A model generated the notes under the pieces. It made no database searches, had not been told where the DNA came from, and saw only the letters and a program-made list of their open reading frames with translations. Position numbers and translations under genes: made by a program. From Kribbella capetownensis (lineage in GTDB: Bacteria > Actinomycetota > Actinomycetes > Propionibacteriales > Kribbellaceae), in NCBI RefSeq assembly GCF_004331485.1, contig NZ_SJKD01000009.1, forward strand, positions 186,001 through 250,000: DNA of 64,000 nt, in the 5' to 3' direction. Positions 59,122 to 64,000 of the stretch are shown here, in pieces (position 1 is the stretch's first letter; each line of letters opens with the position of its first letter).

Positions 59122-61893
59122 TCAGTTGGTCGGGGCGGAGTCGTACAGGTCCTTGTAGACCGCGGCGTCGTCGATCGGCCCGGCATACATGCGAACGTCG
59201 TCGGCCTGTCCGTCGATCGGACTGGCAACGCCGGCAACCATGCCGGTACCAACTCGCAGCAGCCCAGGTGCGTCCGCCGTCGGAGCGACGTCTGATTTCG
59301 CCGCCACCGCCTCCTCGCCGACGAACAGGGTCAACGTGTGCTCGCCGGAGTCGTAGACGCCGGTGAGATAGACCCAGTCACCGGCCAGGTACGACGTGGG
59401 CGGCGACACGACCGAGATGTCGCCGGATCCCTTCGGATTGGCGATCGAGAAAGACCACACGGCCTTGGGATCGCCCGGATCGGAGAGGTTCTGGCTCAGG
59501 ACTCCCAGGGTGAAGCCGCTGGTGCCGGCGCGATCCTCGCTCAGGGCGATCTGACGCCCGGGCGTGTTGCCCAGCTTGACTCGCACGCTGGCGCTGAAGC
59601 TCCGGCTGGTGTCGACGATGTCGCTCGCCGGCGACCCCATCGTGGCGCCGCCGGTCAGCCCGACCGACCAGTCCTGATTCGGCACGGATGGATCCCACCG
59701 GTCGCCCTGCGCCCAGGTCGCGGTCGTGGCCAGGTTGAGCCGACGCCCGTGGCCGCTCGAGTCCGCTGTCGTGATTCCCGAACCCTCGTCCATCCTCCAG
59801 ATGCCGACCGGGTCACCGGTCTTCACCTTGACGACTGCTTCGCCGTAGTCGACGCTGCGGTTCCCGACCCGGTCGTAGGCCCAGGCCCTGATCACCGTCG
59901 GGCCGGTCCTGGTGGCTGTGAAGGTGAAGGTTCCGGGACTGACCGGGATGTTCGGGCTGGTGGGCTCTTCGGTGTCGATGGTGTAGCGGAAGTAGTTCTG
60001 GTCGACGGCGGTCGCGCCGATCTTGACGCTGATCTGCTCCCCGAGCGAGTAGATCTTGTCGTCGCCCGACAGGATCGTGACCTCGGGTGGCGCGGGTTTG
60101 GACGTATCGATCGTGAACCAGCACATCGGCGACCAGGCCGAGTAGTCGACGCCGTCCCAGGCCCGAACCCGCCAGCCGATCAGCTTGTTCGGCAGCAGCG
60201 GAGCGACGTCGCCCTGGGGCGTGAAGTCCACCGTGCTGGTGGCCACCTTGGTGACGCTGGTCAGGCGCTGCGTCGCCGCCTGCTGGCCGTTGTACCAGAA
60301 CTCGAAGCCGGCGCTGGCCGGCAGCTGGTCACCGTCCAGGATCTTGACGTGCGGGACCGGGCTGGTCTGGTTCACCCGCGCCGGGTTCTGATAGTCGGTC
60401 GAGCAACCCATGGTCGGATCCGTCGTACGCATCGCGGAGACCACCGGGAGCCGGTTGAAGGTGATGACGAGCGTCACCACCTTGTCGAAGCGCTTCCACG
60501 CCATCGAGTCGGTCTCACTGGCGGCGCGCAGTCCGAGGTGGACCCAGGCGCTGCGCGCGGCGGCCTGCTCAGCGACCGCGGTCAGCACGTCGAACTCGAG
60601 CAACTTCCCGCCCGGAGTGCATTCGTCGCGACCGACCGCATCGGTGACCGAGGCCAGCTTCTTGAGCCAGACGTTGGATCCCGAGCCATTGCTCCAGTCG
60701 ACCTCGGTGTTGATCGCGGCGACCTTCCAGGCCTGAACCTCCTTCTTGTCACAGCTCGCGGCCCACGTCTCTTTCGCGCTGAACTTCGCGGTGAGGATGT
60801 GCGTGCCGGCCAGGCCCGACAGGCCCATCTTGTAGATGAGCCGCTTGCGGCTCCAGGGTTCGAACGACTGGTAACCCACGCCCTCCGGGCCCGCCCAGTT
60901 CCACGAGGCCGTGGTCGGGTAGTGCTCGTTCATCATCGCGCGACCGGACTGCCCCGCGTTGAAGGTCGGGTCGATGTGCAGCGGGTACTTCGTCGCGGCG
61001 TCGTTGACGAGCGCGGGCGCCGGACTCATGGTCAGCGAGTTCCGCGTCACCTTGACCGGGAGTTGCGCGACCTTGTCGCCTTCCAGCGGAGCCTCGGAGC
61101 GGTCGTCGTCGGTCGGTGCCGCCGCCCGGCCACGGGAGTCCCACATGACTGGTTGCGCCCCGCTGAACACCACCTTGCCGAGGTTGTCCTTCGCCTCGAT
61201 CACGCCTCCCGGCGCCTTCGCGACGGTCAGCCCGGGAGCGTCGATCTTCAGGTCCAGGGCCTGGAGTTGCGGCAGGCGGGCAGCCACGGGCGTCTTGACG
61301 ACCAGGACCTCGGTGTACGAGTCCGCCAGCGCCGTGATCTTCAGATCGACGTCCGGGAACACGCCCGGGTACGTGACGTTGTCACCGGCAACGACCGGCG
61401 CGGGCAGCGGGCCCGGCCAGCCGAGCGCGAGCTTGCGGTTGCCGGCGTTCATCACGATGAGCGGACCGGTGCCGCCGCCGGAGAACGTCATGTCGAGCGC
61501 GGTCGCCTTCGGCCGTACCCGTCCGTCAGCGCTCCTCTCGAGCGTCGTGTCGATGTCGACCCACTCGTTGCCACGCTTGACGCGCGCGGGAATGTTGGTC
61601 TGCTCCAGCGTGAACGTGCCGTCCGGGTTGGCGAACGTCTGCTCGGTCTCGGTGCGCTTCTCCGGCACCTCGACCCGTTTCCCGGTCGCCTTCGCACGCT
61701 TGGCCGGCGAGTCGGCGGCGGCCGCGTTCACCGCCGCCGGATGAGCCTCGGCGGGCGTCACGACCACTGCTCCGAACAACCCCACAGCCAGCGCGCAGGA
61801 ACCTGCCACCGCACGCCGCGAACCAGTCTTCCGCCCCTTGGGCAGACCCCACCGATACATCGCGCCCCACCGCTCTCGACTCCCCCGAGCCAT
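59122..61893 (-). CDS. secreted LamG/DNRLRE surface protein, partner of the RHS gene
   Basis: 923 residues (or 912 from Met at 61860). Sec signal peptide around residues 28-50 (VAGSCALAVGLFGAVVV...AEA). Then the DNRLRE-like and Ig-like beta domains (EQTNIPARV, YPLHIDPTFN). The C-terminal LamG/concanavalin-like jelly roll (about 700-910) has IWRMDEGSG at its start and ADDVRMYAGPIDDA at its end. It lies 9 bases upstream of the RHS toxin gene. Such LamG-RHS pairs are frequent in actinomycetes, where the LamG partner likely helps export, anchoring or carbohydrate binding. Confidence 0.85.
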   Translation of the reverse strand: MARGSRERWGAMYRWGLPKGRKTGSRRAVAGSCALAVGLFGAVVVTPAEAHPAAVNAAAADSPAKRAKATGKRVEVPEKRTETEQTFANPDGTFTLEQTNIPARVKRGNEWVDIDTTLERSADGRVRPKATALDMTFSGGGTGPLIVMNAGNRKLALGWPGPLPAPVVAGDNVTYPGVFPDVDLKITALADSYTEVLVVKTPVAARLPQLQALDLKIDAPGLTVAKAPGGVIEAKDNLGKVVFSGAQPVMWDSRGRAAAPTDDDRSEAPLEGDKVAQLPVKVTRNSLTMSPAPALVNDAATKYPLHIDPTFNAGQSGRAMMNEHYPTTASWNWAGPEGVGYQSFEPWSRKRLIYKMGLSGLAGTHILTAKFSAKETWAASCDKKEVQAWKVAAINTEVDWSNGSGSNVWLKKLASVTDAVGRDECTPGGKLLEFDVLTAVAEQAAARSAWVHLGLRAASETDSMAWKRFDKVVTLVITFNRLPVVSAMRTTDPTMGCSTDYQNPARVNQTSPVPHVKILDGDQLPASAGFEFWYNGQQAATQRLTSVTKVATSTVDFTPQGDVAPLLPNKLIGWRVRAWDGVDYSAWSPMCWFTIDTSKPAPPEVTILSGDDKIYSLGEQISVKIGATAVDQNYFRYTIDTEEPTSPNIPVSPGTFTFTATRTGPTVIRAWAYDRVGNRSVDYGEAVVKVKTGDPVGIWRMDEGSGITTADSSGHGRRLNLATTATWAQGDRWDPSVPNQDWSVGLTGGATMGSPASDIVDTSRSFSASVRVKLGNTPGRQIALSEDRAGTSGFTLGVLSQNLSDPGDPKAVWSFSIANPKGSGDISVVSPPTSYLAGDWVYLTGVYDSGEHTLTLFVGEEAVAAKSDVAPTADAPGLLRVGTGMVAGVASPIDGQADDVRMYAGPIDDAAVYKDLYDSAPTN

Positions 61894-62066
61894 AGATGCG
61901 GAACGGATCCTAAGGAACGCACCCAGTGATCAACAGGTACAACCCATACAGTTCACCCATACAAACCGCACCGCTCCCTGCGCCCGGGATCCCCATCGGC
62001 GGATGCATGGATTCGGGGGGTGGTTGGCATTGGACGAGGGTTGGTGGGGCGGGGGACGGTGGTGGG

Positions 62067-62984
62067 GTGGATGTTGAGTTCGGGGTTTTGGTGGATGTCC
62101 GGGAGGAGGGGGCGGGGTACTCGGCGGAACGGGTCGACGAGGTGGTGGTTGCCGACCGGCTCGGGTTCGTGGGGGCCTGGTTGTCGGAGCATCATCTGGC
62201 CGCGGATGGCGTGTTGCCGTCGCCCTTGGTGATGGCGGGACTGCTCGCGGGACGGACGACGCGGATCCGGATCGGGACGAACGTGTTGGTGTTGCCGCTG
62301 CACCATCCGTTGCGGGTCGCGGAGGACGCGGCCGTGCTCGACCTGGTCTCGGGTGGACGGTTCGTGCTGGGGGTCGGTCAGGGGTACGCCGAGCGCGAGT
62401 TCGCCGCGTTCGGAGCCGATCGACGACGGCGCGGGGCACTGCTCGAAGAAGGCGTCGAGACGATCCGGCGGGCGTGGGCGGGCGAGCTGGCGGTGACACC
62501 GCGGCCTGGCCATCGGATCCCGATCTACGCCGCTGGAGTGACGGCACCGGGGCTGCGGCGGGCGGCGCGAGTCGGCGACGGGGTGATCATCTACTGCGCC
62601 ACCCCGGCGGATCTGATCGCCCGGCGGGAACTGCTGGACGAGGTCGTCGATCAACCTCCGCCGTTGATCTGCACCGGGATCATGCACGTCGACGAGGACG
62701 CGGATCGCGCCTGGGCCGACGCGTCGCCCGGGATCGCTTACCTGGAAGGGGAAATCGCGTCGTACGGCGGGACCGAGCCACCGGCGCTGCGGCGGGAGGA
62801 CTATCTGATCGGTACGCCGGAGGATGTCGCCGAGCGGCTGATCGAGTTGCACGCGGCGACCCGGTTCGTCCAGTTCGCGCACTGGTTGCGGCTTCCAACC
62901 ATGTCGCACGAGGCGGCGCTGCGGTCTCTCGAATTGGTTGCAGCTCGGGTGATTCCCGCCGTACGGGCTGGTGCTGGAGGCTAG
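62067..62984 (+). CDS. LLM-class flavin-dependent oxidoreductase
   Basis: 305 residues from GTG 62067. Luciferase-like TIM barrel: VEFGVLVDVRE, WLSEHHLAADGVLPSP, RIRIGTNVLVLPLHHPLRVAEDAAVLDLVSGG, GVGQGY. It may use FMN or F420; the presence of cofC leaves F420 possible. The longer reading from 61926 has a poly-Gly start and is rejected. Substrate unknown. Confidence 0.88.
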   Translation: MDVEFGVLVDVREEGAGYSAERVDEVVVADRLGFVGAWLSEHHLAADGVLPSPLVMAGLLAGRTTRIRIGTNVLVLPLHHPLRVAEDAAVLDLVSGGRFVLGVGQGYAEREFAAFGADRRRRGALLEEGVETIRRAWAGELAVTPRPGHRIPIYAAGVTAPGLRRAARVGDGVIIYCATPADLIARRELLDEVVDQPPPLICTGIMHVDEDADRAWADASPGIAYLEGEIASYGGTEPPALRREDYLIGTPEDVAERLIELHAATRFVQFAHWLRLPTMSHEAALRSLELVAARVIPAVRAGAGG

Positions 62985-63014
62985 CTTGGGTGCAGGACGA
63001 CCTGAGGAGACGGC

Positions 63015-64000
63015 GTGGGCGGGACGAGGGTCAGGCAGCGGGGACGGGCCGTGGTGGTTTTGACCGCGCTGGCGTTGGCGGCGGGGTGCTCCGATGACGG
63101 TGGAGCGACGACGGCGGGTCCCGGCACCTCCGCACCCAGTACGACGCCCGCACCGAGCAGCACCGGTACGACGTCCAGCGTGGCGCCGAGCACCAGTCAG
63201 CAAGGGCCGGTGAAGCTGACGGTGGCGTCGACGGTGGCGACCGGGATCGACGTACCGTGGGGGCTCGCGTTCCTGCCGGACCAGAGTGCGCTCGTGGCGG
63301 AGCGGGATTCGGCCAAGATCAAGCGGATCGCCGGCGGGCAGGTGAACGAGGTCGGCGAGGTGGACGACGTCGACCCGTCGTCCGAGGGTGGACTGCTCGG
63401 GCTGGCCGTGGATCCGGGGTACCCGGCTAAGCCGTACATCTACGCCTACTACTCCGCCGGCGACGACAACCGGATCGCCCGGATCACGTACCAGAACAAC
63501 AAACTGTCCGACCAGCAGGTGATCCTCGACGGGATCCCACAGTCGGCGGTCCACAACGGCGGGCGACTGCGGTTCGGCCCGGACGGGTACCTGTACGCCG
63601 GCACCGGTGACGGGTCCGACCGGCCGAACTCCCAGGACGACGGGTCGCTGGGAGGGAAGATCCTGCGCATCACCACCGACGGCAAGGCAGCGCCCGGGAA
63701 TCCGGACGGCCGGCTCTGGTTCACCAAGGGCCACCGCAACGTGCAAGGCCTCGCCTTCGACGGCAAGCAGTTGTACGCCGCGGAGTTCGGACAGAACACC
63801 TGGGATGAGCTCAACGTGATCACCGCGGGCACGAACTACGGCTGGCCGGCCGCGGAGGGCGTGAGCGGACTCGACGGCATGGCGGACCCGATCGCGCAGT
63901 GGCACACCAGCGACGCGTCGCCGAGCGGGATCGCGTTCGCGCAGGGACACATCTTCATGGCCTCGCTCCGCGGCGAGCGGTTGTGGGCCATACCAGTTGC
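63015..64000 (+). CDS. PQQ-type sugar dehydrogenase lipoprotein (GSDH family), 5' part
   Basis: 328 codons to the window end. GTG start after GAGGAG. Signal peptide with lipobox LAAGC-S (Cys at about residue 26), then a Ser/Thr/Pro-rich linker. The six-bladed propeller follows: VPWGLAFLPD, SSEGGLLGLAVDPGY, VHNGGRLRFGPDGYLYAGTGD, HRNVQGLAFDG and ELNVITAGTNYGWPAAEG. These are typical of soluble aldose sugar dehydrogenases; the catalytic His of the family is in VHNGGRL. It acts at the outer membrane face. The 3' end is outside. Confidence 0.93.
   Translation, partial: MGGTRVRQRGRAVVVLTALALAAGCSDDGGATTAGPGTSAPSTTPAPSSTGTTSSVAPSTSQQGPVKLTVASTVATGIDVPWGLAFLPDQSALVAERDSAKIKRIAGGQVNEVGEVDDVDPSSEGGLLGLAVDPGYPAKPYIYAYYSAGDDNRIARITYQNNKLSDQQVILDGIPQSAVHNGGRLRFGPDGYLYAGTGDGSDRPNSQDDGSLGGKILRITTDGKAAPGNPDGRLWFTKGHRNVQGLAFDGKQLYAAEFGQNTWDELNVITAGTNYGWPAAEGVSGLDGMADPIAQWHTSDASPSGIAFAQGHIFMASLRGERLWAIPV

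Noticed and set aside
1..64000. CRISPR arrays, prophage, IS elements or rRNA
   Set aside because: No regularly spaced repeats, transposase, integrase or phage structural genes, and no rRNA sequence were recognised on either strand.

Overview
The window is high-GC chromosomal DNA from an actinomycete. The evidence is coenzyme F420 synthesis (cofC), a histone-like HU protein with a Lys/Ala-rich tail, a NdgR/LtbR-type IclR regulator next to leuCD, a perfect actinobacterial SOS box, many GTG starts with GTGA/ATGA gene overlaps, and a probable 10-methyl fatty-acid gene pair. Gene content and style fit a Nocardioidaceae/Kribbella-like organism. The genus is an inference, and nothing here names it.

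Layout. 0-4 kb: end of gpsA, plsC, cofC, a small cold-shock-like ORF, hup and a CorA transporter with a structured leader. 4-7 kb: leuDC, divergent from an IclR regulator. 7-17 kb: housekeeping and accessory genes, including HdeD, a TetR regulator with twin operators, two CPBP proteases, tRNA-Glu and tRNA-Gln next to gltX, an FAH hydrolase, GNAT, and several methyltransferases. 17-19.5 kb: a His-rich protein, a self-inhibited Fic protein, and a DinB-family gene behind a LexA box. 19.5-23.8 kb: NrdR-like boxes, a cobalamin riboswitch and nrdAB. The NrdB subunit reads as class Ic (Phe in place of the radical Tyr, Glu as first metal ligand). 23.9-26.8 kb: isochorismatase-like, MFS and MarR genes and a broken response regulator.

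26.8-41.6 kb is a branched-chain amino acid/serine region, almost all on the minus strand: cimA plus a coupled ACT-sized ORF, ilvE, leuB, serA, ilvC, ilvN, ilvB and ilvD. With leuCD this gives most of Ile/Val/Leu synthesis; leuA is not in the window. Two classical attenuators are visible and neither is in a usual ORF list. One is a 9-codon leader ending Val-Ile-Ile-Ile before cimA. The other is a 13-codon Ile-Leu-Leu-Val-Leu-Val leader before ilvB. Each is followed by a terminator with a U-run. Very small ORFs also bridge ilvB/ilvN and precede ilvE and leuB by overlapping stop/start codons.

41.8-52 kb holds a hypothetical gene, a stand-alone AICAR transformylase domain, an MMPL transporter, a P-loop kinase, a MoaD-like/BNR-repeat pair, a 2-hydroxyacid dehydrogenase, and an FAD oxidoreductase plus CFA-type methyltransferase pair of the tmsA/tmsB kind. 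52-62 kb is a secreted polymorphic-toxin locus: a LamG protein, a 2212-residue RHS protein with a Hint autoprocessing domain and a 103-residue C-terminal toxin candidate, and a directly abutting candidate immunity gene. The window ends with an LLM-class oxidoreductase and the 5' part of a PQQ-type sugar dehydrogenase lipoprotein.
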